A program made the position numbers and the translations under genes. 64,000 nt of DNA from positions 558,001 to 622,000 of the forward strand of contig NZ_CP110341.1 in assembly GCF_026013965.1 (NCBI RefSeq). Direction: 5' to 3'. Every line of letters starts with the position of its first letter. Position 1 is the stretch's first letter. The stretch is from Brevibacterium sp. JSBI002 (GTDB lineage Bacteria; Actinomycetota; Actinomycetes; Actinomycetales; Brevibacteriaceae). Below are positions 8,309 to 16,065 of this stretch, piece after piece. The notes under the pieces were generated by a model. That model saw only the letters and a list, made by a program, of their open reading frames with translations, searched no databases and was not told the DNA's origin.

Positions 8309-9688
8309 ATGTCAATGAAGACAAATGCACAGGTCACCTCCCCTCCTGATCCGAATGTGACTCGTCCTGAACTGCGCCGTGCCGCGTGGTCATCGTGGCT
8401 CGGCAGTTCGCTCGAGTACATGGACTTCACCCTCTACACACTCGCTTCAGCCTTGGTCTTCGGGCCGCTCTTCTTCCCCAACGAGACTCCTGCGGTAGCG
8501 CTGATCTCCAGTCTCGGCGTCTACGGGTCCGGTTTCGTCGTCCGGCCGATCGGCGGATACGTCTTCGGCCGAGTCGGTGACAAGCACGGACGTCGGATCG
8601 TACTCATCGTGACCCTCTCGATGATGGGCATCGCGACCATGGGCATCGGGCTTCTGCCGACTTATGCGCAGATAGGCATCTGGGCGCCTATGCTGCTCGT
8701 CGTACTCAGGCTTGTGCAGGGGTTCGGAGCCGGAGCCGAATTGGCCGGAGCTTCGGTGCTCTTGGTCGAATCGTCGCCAGTGCGTCGCCGTGGGCTCTTC
8801 GGGGCGATCGTGGCGATGGGGACCAACAGCGGAATCTTCCTGGCCACAGTTATGTGGACGCTGCTCACCCTATTGCCGGACGAGGCTTTCCTCAGCTGGG
8901 GCTGGCGCGTGCCTTTCCTGCTCAGCATCGTCACCACGTTCGTGGCTCTGGCGATTCGTACGAAGGTCAGGGAGTCCCCGGTATTCGAGGAAGCCAAGGA
9001 ACGCCGTGCGGAGGTCGCAGCGCACAAGGTGGAGCAGCCGAGCATCCTCGTCGAGGCGCGCCGGTCGACGAAGTCGTTCCTGCTCGCCTTGGGCATCCGA
9101 ATGGGCGAGAACTCTGCGGTCTACCTGGTCAAAGGCTTCATGGTCGGATGGGTCGTGACTACGACCGGCCTTGATTCCGCAGTGGTCACGACCGGCATCA
9201 TGATCGGAACCGTCATCGGCTTCGCGACCGTGCCTTACTTCGGCAAGCTCAGCGACAAGGTGGGCCGTCGGCCGGTGTTCCTGGGATTCACGCTCTTCCA
9301 GATCCTCTTCGCGATTCCGGCCATGCTGCTCATCGAGACCGGCAACCCGATTGTCATCGCCGCTGTCTTCGCGGTCTTCGTAGGCGGCCCCCTGCCGAAC
9401 CTGTACGGAGTTGAGTCGAGCTGGTTGGTCGAACTGTTCGGATCGAAGCACCGGTATACGTTCATGACCACGATCAAGGAAGTCGGTTCGGTCGTCTCCG
9501 GCGGTCTGGCACCGGTGGTCGCCGCCTCGCTCGTCGCGGTGATCACCGACACTTGGTGGCCCGTCGCGATCGTTCTCATCCTCTTCGCAGGTTGCGGTCT
9601 GCTCGGTGCACTCTTCGCACCCGAAACCCGTGGTCGCGACCTCACGACCGAAGCCGATGCAGTGGACGAACGGCTCCCGCTGCAGTAG
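8309..9688 (+). CDS. MFS transporter, metabolite:H+ symporter (MHS) type
   Basis: A 459-residue 12-helix carrier of the inner membrane. The N-terminus RAAWSSWLGSSLEYMDFTLY and the loop-2 motif GRVGDKHGRRIVL are diagnostic for the MHS group (ShiA, KgtP, ProP relatives); the repeat in the second half is GKLSDKVGRRPVFL. Its position downstream of the LysR/CoA-transferase unit suggests import of the acid degraded by that route. The ribosome site is weak (GAAAG about 10 bases ahead). An alternative annotation is a generic organic-acid or osmolyte symporter; the substrate cannot be read from the sequence. Confidence 0.9.
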   Translation: MSMKTNAQVTSPPDPNVTRPELRRAAWSSWLGSSLEYMDFTLYTLASALVFGPLFFPNETPAVALISSLGVYGSGFVVRPIGGYVFGRVGDKHGRRIVLIVTLSMMGIATMGIGLLPTYAQIGIWAPMLLVVLRLVQGFGAGAELAGASVLLVESSPVRRRGLFGAIVAMGTNSGIFLATVMWTLLTLLPDEAFLSWGWRVPFLLSIVTTFVALAIRTKVRESPVFEEAKERRAEVAAHKVEQPSILVEARRSTKSFLLALGIRMGENSAVYLVKGFMVGWVVTTTGLDSAVVTTGIMIGTVIGFATVPYFGKLSDKVGRRPVFLGFTLFQILFAIPAMLLIETGNPIVIAAVFAVFVGGPLPNLYGVESSWLVELFGSKHRYTFMTTIKEVGSVVSGGLAPVVAASLVAVITDTWWPVAIVLILFAGCGLLGALFAPETRGRDLTTEADAVDERLPLQ

Positions 9689-9724
9689 ATGGGGGCCGGG
9701 CCCGTGCGTAGGCGATGGTCGGGT

Positions 9725-9806
9725 CTGTGAGATGGACGGAGGCTGCGTCTGTGGGGTGGATGGCCCTGTGAGATGGACGGAGGCTGCTCCTGTGGGGTGG
9801 ACGGCG
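9725..9806. repeat. Two-copy 41-bp tandem repeat
   Basis: Two direct copies starting at 9725 and 9766 share CTGTGAGATGGACGGAGGCT and a TGTGGGGTGGA segment, with a few differences. They occupy the 279-bp gap between the MFS gene end and the convergent HNH gene end. No gene or clear terminator stem is visible in this gap. Confidence 0.8.
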
Positions 9807-9967
9807 ACCGGCTCACTGCGGTCGGCGATGGCGCTTCCGCCGAATCGGGGTCTGCGGTTACGGTGGGGAGGCGCACGGCCGCCAATGCTGTGGACCTCGC
9901 TGCCCGGCTTCGGTACGGTGTGGGCTCTGTGTTCGGACAGACCGGTGCAACCGAGCGGTGCGAGAGC

Positions 9968-12547
9968 TCAGAACGGTGGCGGATCGACCTCGAGGTCGTG
10001 GTTCCAGTTCACCTTCCGGGAGGCGAATCGGTGGCTCCAGGGGTCGTCGGTTCGGTCGCCCTCGGGCCGCCCATGGCCTGGCGAACGTGTGCCGCCCGAG
10101 TCAGCGGAGCTATCAGGTGCGGTGTTGGATTCAGAGGAGCCGCGGGGACTGGATCCCTCGGCGGTGCTCGGGCGGGTTTCCTCGGGAGCACTCGGGTCGA
10201 CGGTGATGTCGTCGATGGCGAGACCCGCGAGACGCGACCATTTGACTGCCTTTGCATACTTGGCGTTCCCAGTCAGCTGCTTCATTGCAGCTGGGTCGGT
10301 GCCGGCGGGAAGACTGAGCTGGTGGGCAGACTTCTCCCAATTGAGGCAGCGTTCAAGCCGCAGCCGCCTGTGTTCTGCCTGCTGCTCCCGATACGCCTCC
10401 GACAGTCGCCGCTGTCGGGCTTCGCGTTCCTCTCGCTGACGCCGCTCCTCGTCGCGCCGGCGCTTCTCTTCGTCGCGCCGGCGGATCGTCGACTCACCGG
10501 GCATGAGTTCGAGCACCCTTGGCGCTGGCGGGACCATCGACCAGGGCAGTTTCCACCGTTTGAGACCCAGTCGTCCCAATGCATCGAATTCGAGCGCTTG
10601 GGCCACATTGATCGGCTGGCCGGGCGCCGACACAGTAGTCGTGATCCCGTGCTTGAACTCGTAGTCGAGCTCACCGGATTTCGGCATAGTGACCCGAAGG
10701 CGACCGGCGGTCTTCAACGCATGGTGTTTCTTGCACAGAGGATGCAGGTTTCCGAACCGAGTGAGACCGCCCTTGAGCGGATTCAGGTGGAAGAACGGAA
10801 CGACGTGGTCGATCTCCGACTTCTCGGCCCGACGCGAGCAGCCGGGAACGGTGCACACCGTCCACTGCTCGACCAGGGTCTTCCGAAGATCCCTGGGGAC
10901 TTGGTAAGTCGTCGCTTTGGCGTCGACAGGAGTGCCGGTGCCGGGGTCGGTGAGGATCCGTTGGATGCTCTTCGAGCGGCCGGCGATAGTGCGGGCCACC
11001 TCGGCGGGTACAGGCGAGCCATCGGCAAAGGTGCCGGGCAGGTCCGAATCTTCGGTGAGGGTGAGGAAGGGAACGGTCACCACGGTGGCGGCCTGATGCG
11101 ACAGCCACCACGAATTGGTGGGCATGCGCAGCTTGACGAAATACTCAACGGGTCCATCAGCGTCCTCGCCGTCGGGAGAGAACGCCGAACCGAATGACTG
11201 GTCGGCAGCAGAGCAGGCGTCGGACGACTCCCCGGCGCCGCCTGCTGAACTTCCGTCGGACGACTCCCCGGCGCCGCCTGCTGAACTTCCGTCGGACGAC
11301 TCCATTGCATCGTCGGCTGAGCCCGAAGCAACATGCTTCGCAAAGTCGGCGACGGCGTCGTCGGAGTTCATATCCGGAATGAGCTCGCCGTCGGCGTCGA
11401 GCAGCGATGTGTCTTTGGCTGTTTGGATTCCCGTGATCGGATCGACCGACACGACCTTGACCTTGATCTCCGGGACAGGCCTGATGAACAGATCGTACTC
11501 GAGCTGGGAGATGGAGCGGTCATCGCTGATCTCAACGCCCACGGGCAGGTTGAATGCGGACTTGTTCTTGCCATGCACGGCAAGAGCCATGCCTTGGATC
11601 CGGTTGTAGCAGGCGAAGATCTCCGCCGAGGGTCCGCTGACGGTCAGGCGGGCCGAGCCGTCCTTGTAGCCGTCGACATCGATGCGACGACGCTTGGTGG
11701 CGAGCTCGGTGTTGTCGACCGGCGGAATGAGCAGGGCGATCATTTTGGCCAGATCACGGCGCAGAGTCTCGCAGGTGATGTCGGTGCGCCGGGCTGCCAG
11801 GAAGATATCGAGTTTCGGAAGGAAGGCGAAAGCGACGTCGGCACACTGGCGGGCAACCACGTCGACATGGGCTTGGGTGAACTCTCCGGCGCGAACCCGG
11901 TTGGCGAAGCGGGGAAGACCATAGAAGATCGTCATCGCGCCGGTCAGCTGACGGTAGGTGCGTGCAGTATTGGTCCCCAGCACCGTCGAGATCTCGACGA
12001 GATCCTCCGCGTCGACATAGTCATAGACCCATTTCGAGAAGCATATGCCCTCATCGAGCTCGGGGAACTCGGGCAGCACCTTCGCCTCGGACCGAGTCAC
12101 CTTACGCAACTGTTCGCGGGCGAAGTCAGCGTCATAGAGCACAACTGTCGCGGAAGGGGAGCCGCGGGTGACGGGAGTGTCGTCAGTGGGCGACGACACG
12201 ATGTCGGGCGAAGACGCGCCCTTGGGTGAGGGTTCCGACATATCCGCAGCGCCGAAGACGGTGTCTTCGGACTCTTCGGCTCGACGTTCGAAGGTTGCAG
12301 CAATCGTCTCGCAGCGGAAAGGCTCGGCCCCCTCTGGCATGGGCAGTTCGAATTCGATGAAAACCTGTTCGAGCACGACCGAAGAGACCGACTCGAGGAG
12401 CGAGAAATGCGCACGGTCGGAAGCGACGGCATTCTCGGCGAAGCGAGACATGCTGGATTCGAAGCGGACGGCGAATCGCGGTGACGTCTGTGTTGCGCCC
12501 GGCGCTTCGGCCTGACCGGGGGTCGAACGGTTGGTGGTGCCCTTCAT
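9968..12547 (-). CDS. DUF222 / HNH endonuclease domain protein (13E12-repeat family)
   Basis: An 859-residue protein, long for this actinobacterial family (usually 400-600). An N-terminal variable region of ~130 residues precedes a DUF222-like helical domain (REQLRKVTRSEAKVLPEF onward). A Ser/Gly/Asp-rich linker carries a 12-residue repeat. The HNH nuclease motif follows: CTVPGCSRRAEKSEIDHVVP, then FGNLHPLCKKHHALK, with the paired cysteines, DH and final HH. A charged coiled-coil of Arg/Glu (EEKRRRDEERRQREEREARQ) comes next, and the tail is disordered. These proteins are multicopy in actinobacteria and their role is unproven. Expression may come from the AT-rich region just upstream. Confidence 0.85.
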   Translation of the reverse strand: MKGTTNRSTPGQAEAPGATQTSPRFAVRFESSMSRFAENAVASDRAHFSLLESVSSVVLEQVFIEFELPMPEGAEPFRCETIAATFERRAEESEDTVFGAADMSEPSPKGASSPDIVSSPTDDTPVTRGSPSATVVLYDADFAREQLRKVTRSEAKVLPEFPELDEGICFSKWVYDYVDAEDLVEISTVLGTNTARTYRQLTGAMTIFYGLPRFANRVRAGEFTQAHVDVVARQCADVAFAFLPKLDIFLAARRTDITCETLRRDLAKMIALLIPPVDNTELATKRRRIDVDGYKDGSARLTVSGPSAEIFACYNRIQGMALAVHGKNKSAFNLPVGVEISDDRSISQLEYDLFIRPVPEIKVKVVSVDPITGIQTAKDTSLLDADGELIPDMNSDDAVADFAKHVASGSADDAMESSDGSSAGGAGESSDGSSAGGAGESSDACSAADQSFGSAFSPDGEDADGPVEYFVKLRMPTNSWWLSHQAATVVTVPFLTLTEDSDLPGTFADGSPVPAEVARTIAGRSKSIQRILTDPGTGTPVDAKATTYQVPRDLRKTLVEQWTVCTVPGCSRRAEKSEIDHVVPFFHLNPLKGGLTRFGNLHPLCKKHHALKTAGRLRVTMPKSGELDYEFKHGITTTVSAPGQPINVAQALEFDALGRLGLKRWKLPWSMVPPAPRVLELMPGESTIRRRDEEKRRRDEERRQREEREARQRRLSEAYREQQAEHRRLRLERCLNWEKSAHQLSLPAGTDPAAMKQLTGNAKYAKAVKWSRLAGLAIDDITVDPSAPEETRPSTAEGSSPRGSSESNTAPDSSADSGGTRSPGHGRPEGDRTDDPWSHRFASRKVNWNHDLEVDPPPF
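11220..11303 (-). repeat. In-frame 36-bp tandem repeat in the HNH gene
   Basis: Two exact 36-bp units (11220-11255 and 11256-11291) plus a 12-bp partial unit encode repeated ESSDGSSAGGAG in the linker between DUF222 and HNH. Identical units suggest recent slippage; length probably varies among strains. Confidence 0.9.
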
Positions 12548-13346
12548 TGCGTTTTCACCTGCCTCGGACTTCGTTGTCGGGAGTGGTGCTGATTGGAAAA
12601 GCTGTTAACTCTATGGTAAGCGTTCAAGCGGACATTAACAATAGAAAACAAAAAAGATATTCGAATATTTGTCGATGAGAGACCGAAGGGGTTCTGGTTA
12701 CCCCATCATCTTTGCATCCGGCACTGACATGAGAGTGTTGGATGTCATCCATGCAGGTCAGGCGCGGTTTCTGGATGAGTGCGGTTCCTCGTTGGGGATT
12801 GCGGGGAAGGTCTGCCGCGATTTCGGGGGAGAATACGCCTCCTCGGTACTGACCCGTCGCGGCTGAAGAATGAGTCGGCCATCGGGGGCGTGCCTCCTCG
12901 GCGACGACAATGACGACGTTCCCGATTGGTCCAAAGGTCTGGAGAACATGCCACCGGAACGGCGGGACAGCCTCGGTGGGGCCGGATTCTCGAGTGAAAC
13001 GGGTCACAGTATCGGTTATGATGATCGAGTTGTCGGATGCGACCCATGAGGTCGGTACTCGCCTCATGCGAGCCGTATCCGCACTGCGCGCAACCGCGTA
13101 GCCCTTCACCTAGGGTCATGTCGCGGGCCGCGTCGACGTCACCGCGCCATCCTTCACTGGTGACCAGTTCTTCGCCCAGACCATCGCCTGCGCTCACGGT
13201 CGACCGTGTCCGCGCCGGCCGACGGCCAGACGATCACTGTCGGCTGCACCGATGATCCGATCATCGAACGGAGTGCTCGCTCGACCGAGAACTCACGAGC
13301 CCAGCAGGCTCACCAACCGCCGCCGCATCAACCACGAGGATCAACC
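12548..13346. other. Gap without a supported gene; AT-rich promoter island
   Basis: This ~800-bp stretch has no protein-coding gene that I can support. Bases about 12595-12680 are strikingly AT-rich for this genome, including runs of A and a perfect 12-bp palindrome ATATTCGAATAT at 12657-12668; this is probably the promoter region of the HNH gene. The rest (12700-13346) has normal GC but only short frames with unconvincing products in every direction. It may hold decayed coding sequence and the malic-enzyme promoter. Confidence 0.55.
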
Positions 13347-14552
13347 ATGACGACCACCGCTCACAACTCAACCGCCTCCGACCAGGGCTCGAAGGGCCCG
13401 ATCACCGACGCCGAGATCTTCGAGGCACACGAAGGCGGCAAGCTCTCCGCAGAGCTCACCTCACCGCTACAGACCCAGCGCGACCTCTCGATCGCGTACA
13501 CCCCCGGCGTGGCCAAGGTCTGCACCGCGATCAAGGACGAACCGCAGCTGGCGCGCACGCACACGTGGACCGGCCGACTCGTCGCGGTCATCTCTGACGG
13601 GTCGGCTGTGCTCGGCCTCGGTGACATCGGTCCGGCCGCCTCGCTGCCGGTGATGGAGGGCAAGTGCGCCCTGTTCAAGTCCTTCTCCGGGCTGAATGCG
13701 ATTCCGATCGTACTCGACACCAATGACACGGACGAGATCGTCGAAACCATCCTCCGCATGGCCCCGACCTTCGGAGCGATCAACCTCGAGGACATCTCCG
13801 CTCCGCGCTGCTTCGAGATCGAAGACCGGGTGAAGGAGGCCCTCGACATTCCCGTCATGCACGATGACCAGCACGGCACCGCCGTCGTCGTCCTCGCCGC
13901 GCTGACGAATGCTCTGCGCGTGGTGAAGAAGTCCTTCGAATCCGTCCGCGTCGTCGTCTCCGGTGCCGGAGCTGCCGGTGTGGCCGTGGTGAAGATCCTC
14001 GCCGACGCTGGTGTCAACGACATCGTCGTCCTCGATTCCAAGGGCGTCGTCGAGTCCGGCCGCTCAGATCTGACCGAGACGAAGCAGTTCCTCGCCGAGT
14101 CGACGAACCCGCGCGGAATCGCTGGTGGGATCGGCGAGGCCCTCGACGGTGCCGATGCCTTCATCGGCGTCTCCGGCGGCACCATCGACGAGGCTCACCT
14201 GGCCAACATGGCCGACGACGCGATTATCTTCGCCCTGTCGAACCCCAACCCCGAGGTGGCCCCCGACGTCGCCGCCAAGTACGCCACCGTGGTGGCTACC
14301 GGGCGCAGCGACTTCCCGAACCAGATCAACAACGTCCTCGCGTTCCCCGGAATCTTCCGCGGCGCGCTCGACGCCGATGCCAACGAGATCACCGACGATA
14401 TGAAGCTCGTCGCCGCTCGTGCGATCGCCGATCTCGTCGGCGATGACCTCGAGCCCGGTTATATCGTGCCCGGTGCGCTCGATTCGCGTGTCGCTCCGGC
14501 CGTCGCCGAGGCGGTCGAGAAGTCAGCGCTCGAGGCCATGGCCAAGCGCTGA
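13347..14552 (+). CDS. NAD(P)-dependent malic enzyme
   Basis: A 401-residue enzyme that decarboxylates malate to pyruvate with NAD(P)+ reduction. The start ATG 13347 follows ACGAGGATC; an upstream in-frame ATG adds a poorly structured leader. Malic motifs are present: SIAYTPGVAKVC (catalytic Tyr), GDIGPAASLPVMEGK (with the catalytic Lys), EDISAPRCFEIE (metal-binding acids) and PVMHDDQHGTAVVVLA. The Rossmann part begins VVVSGAGAAGVAVVKILADAG. SNPNPE and FPNQINNVLAFPGIFRGALD complete the family pattern. The length matches the short bacterial form without a phosphotransacetylase domain. Confidence 0.95.
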   Translation: MTTTAHNSTASDQGSKGPITDAEIFEAHEGGKLSAELTSPLQTQRDLSIAYTPGVAKVCTAIKDEPQLARTHTWTGRLVAVISDGSAVLGLGDIGPAASLPVMEGKCALFKSFSGLNAIPIVLDTNDTDEIVETILRMAPTFGAINLEDISAPRCFEIEDRVKEALDIPVMHDDQHGTAVVVLAALTNALRVVKKSFESVRVVVSGAGAAGVAVVKILADAGVNDIVVLDSKGVVESGRSDLTETKQFLAESTNPRGIAGGIGEALDGADAFIGVSGGTIDEAHLANMADDAIIFALSNPNPEVAPDVAAKYATVVATGRSDFPNQINNVLAFPGIFRGALDADANEITDDMKLVAARAIADLVGDDLEPGYIVPGALDSRVAPAVAEAVEKSALEAMAKR

Positions 14553-14607
14553 CGCTTCGTCGGTGAAGCATCACCGACTCGAATTTGTCGCCGAGGCGGC
14601 CGAATAC

Positions 14608-14651
14608 GGCTGTGGGGCGGGTGAAGACAGAACTTCACCCGCCCCACAGCC
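14608..14651. terminator. Bidirectional stem-loop terminator
   Basis: A perfect 19-bp stem (GGCTGTGGGGCGGGTGAAG paired with its complement) with loop ACAGAA lies between convergent malic enzyme and ohr. It shares its inner stem with the hairpin at 15958-15993. Confidence 0.85.
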
Positions 14652-14729
14652 ATTGTGTGCGGTCCGAGGGCGGACGCATGTCTCGAAGATCGACGTGCGG
14701 TGCGTTGCCGGTCGATCCGCCGGCTCGGA

Positions 14730-15152
14730 TCAGTCGTCGGTGACGGTGATGGTGACGTCGATGTTGCCGCGGGTGGCGTTGGAGTACGGGCACACCTTGT
14801 GGGCCTTGTCGGCCAGCGCCTGGGCCTCAGCCTTCTCGAGGTGCGGGAGCGTGACCTCGAGTTCGACGGCGAGCTGGAACCCGCCCTCATTGTCCTTGCC
14901 GATGCTCACGCGTGAGCCGACCGTGGAATCGTCGACGTTCGCCTTGGCCTGACCGGCCACGAGGCGCAGCGCTGAGTGATAGCACGCCGCGTAGCCGACG
15001 GCGAAGAGCTGTTCGGGATTCGTGCCGTTGCCGCTGCCGCCCATCTCGGTCGGAGTCGCGAGATCGACATCGACCTTTCCGTCGCTCGTGCGTCCGTGGC
15101 CGTCGCGGCCTTCGCCTGTGGCCAGTGCCTCTGCTGTGTAGAGAGCCCTCAT
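14730..15152 (-). CDS. ohr: Organic hydroperoxide resistance protein Ohr
   Basis: A 140-residue OsmC/Ohr-fold peroxidase that reduces organic hydroperoxides with dithiol partners. Both catalytic cysteines are visible: Cys57 in YAACYHSAL and Cys121 in HKVCPYSNATRGN. The GGSGNGTNPEQLFAVGY segment is diagnostic for Ohr rather than OsmC. It lies 71 bp downstream of ohrR on the same strand, so co-transcription under OhrR control is likely. The start ATG 15152 is preceded by a GGAAGGAAACATC-type site on the minus strand. Confidence 0.95.
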   Translation of the reverse strand: MRALYTAEALATGEGRDGHGRTSDGKVDVDLATPTEMGGSGNGTNPEQLFAVGYAACYHSALRLVAGQAKANVDDSTVGSRVSIGKDNEGGFQLAVELEVTLPHLEKAEAQALADKAHKVCPYSNATRGNIDVTITVTDD

Positions 15153-15223
15153 GATGTTTCCTTCCGTTGTTGGTGCATTGTCGGATCAGTGGTGATCGGT
15201 GGGGTCGGTGGTGCGGTACGGGT

Positions 15224-15742
15224 TCAGTGGCGCACTGTCAATGCAGAGGCGCGGTGCGAGTTCAAAGGTGCGGCAGGGGGGTCGGGGGACTCGACGGGCG
15301 CGGGTTCCGCGCGCAGGTTCCTCGTCAGCGCCCGCAGAGTCTCCAGCAGCTCGGGCATCGACGAGGGGTCGAGATTCGTGCGCTCGCCGATCCGGGCCGG
15401 TACGCATTCGGCGCGTTCTTTGGCCGCTGCGCCCTCGGCGGTGGCGCGGACGAGAACTCTGCGCGAATCCTCGGCGGAACGATGGCGAGTGACGAAGCTG
15501 AGCGATTCGAGTCGTGACAACAGAGGGGAGAGCGTGCCCGAGTCGAGCTGCAGACGCTCGCCGAGGCGCTTGACCGTCACACCCTCGTCGTTGGAGCCCT
15601 CTTCCCACAGCACGAGCATCACCAGATACTGCGGATAGGTGATGCCGAGTTCGGCAAGCAGGTCCTTGTACGACGCGGTCATCGCTCGTGACGCCGAATA
15701 GAGAGCGAAGCAGAGCTGCCGGTCGAGGTCGAGCGCGGTCAT
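15224..15742 (-). CDS. ohrR: MarR-family organic peroxide sensor OhrR
   Basis: A 172-residue winged-helix repressor. The sensing cysteine is at residue 11 (DRQLCFALYSASRAMT), the position used by OhrR proteins. The tyrosine-rich helix (ITYPQYLVMLVLW) and wHTH (VKRLGERLQLDSGTLSPLLSRLES, wing RHRSAEDSRRV) follow. I start at ATG 15742; an earlier in-frame start at 15760 lies inside the operator. The C-terminal ~40 residues are a Pro/Ala-rich extension beyond the normal ~145-residue length. Confidence 0.93.
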   Translation of the reverse strand: MTALDLDRQLCFALYSASRAMTASYKDLLAELGITYPQYLVMLVLWEEGSNDEGVTVKRLGERLQLDSGTLSPLLSRLESLSFVTRHRSAEDSRRVLVRATAEGAAAKERAECVPARIGERTNLDPSSMPELLETLRALTRNLRAEPAPVESPDPPAAPLNSHRASALTVRH

Positions 15743-15754
15743 ATGAAAATGATT

Positions 15755-15775
15755 GCACACAATTCAATTGCGCAC
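15755..15775. promoter_or_regulatory. OhrR operator
   Basis: ACAATT-C-AATTGC lies at the centre of an imperfect 10+10 inverted repeat just upstream of ohrR. The AATT-containing palindromic core matches known OhrR boxes (family knowledge). Autoregulation of ohrR, and with it ohr, is the expected arrangement. Confidence 0.75.
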
Positions 15776-15800
15776 AACCAATAATCCCGAGAGGCGCAGA

Positions 15801-15939
15801 GTTCCCAGGAGTCAGCCAGTTCACGGGCGGCGTCAAGCTCCCAGGTGGCTGCGAGTTTCTAAGAAGAGAAGTTTCCAGGGGGCGGCGAGTTCCTATAGGG
15901 AGGGGCTCCTTTGGGGGAGGAGTTCCCAAGTGGAGCACC
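15801..15939. repeat. Degenerate 16-18 bp tandem array, about eight units
   Basis: Units begin with a G(T/C)T(C/T)-type box at 15801, 15819, 15837, 15855, 15871, 15889, 15905 and 15922, each followed by a purine/G-rich stretch such as CCCAGGAG, CCAGGGGG or CCTATAGGG. Spacing alternates 18, 18, 18, 16, 18, 16 and 17 bp. The array lies between the OhrR operator and the SPFH gene terminator. Confidence 0.7.
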
Positions 15940-15957
15940 GGGGGTGCCCATACGGAT

Positions 15958-15993
15958 GAGGGGCGGGCGAAGATCTCTCTTCACCCGCCCCTC
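15958..15993 (-). terminator. Stem-loop terminator of the SPFH gene
   Basis: A 15-bp stem (GAGGGGCGGGCGAAG paired with CTTCACCCGCCCCTC, one mismatch) lies 70 bp beyond the stop of the minus-strand SPFH gene. It is nearly the same inner stem as the hairpin at 14608-14651. Confidence 0.75.
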
Positions 15994-16065
15994 GGCGGTG
16001 TGTGCTGAGCGATGACTGCCGGTTCAGCTCTGCCGGCCCAGCGATGCCGGCTCAGCGTTGCCGGT

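Noticed and set aside
12624..13197. Minus-strand frames of 150-160 codons between the HNH and malic-enzyme genes
   Set aside because: No recognisable domain, no good ribosome site, cysteine/arginine-rich translations; kept only as a gene-free gap.
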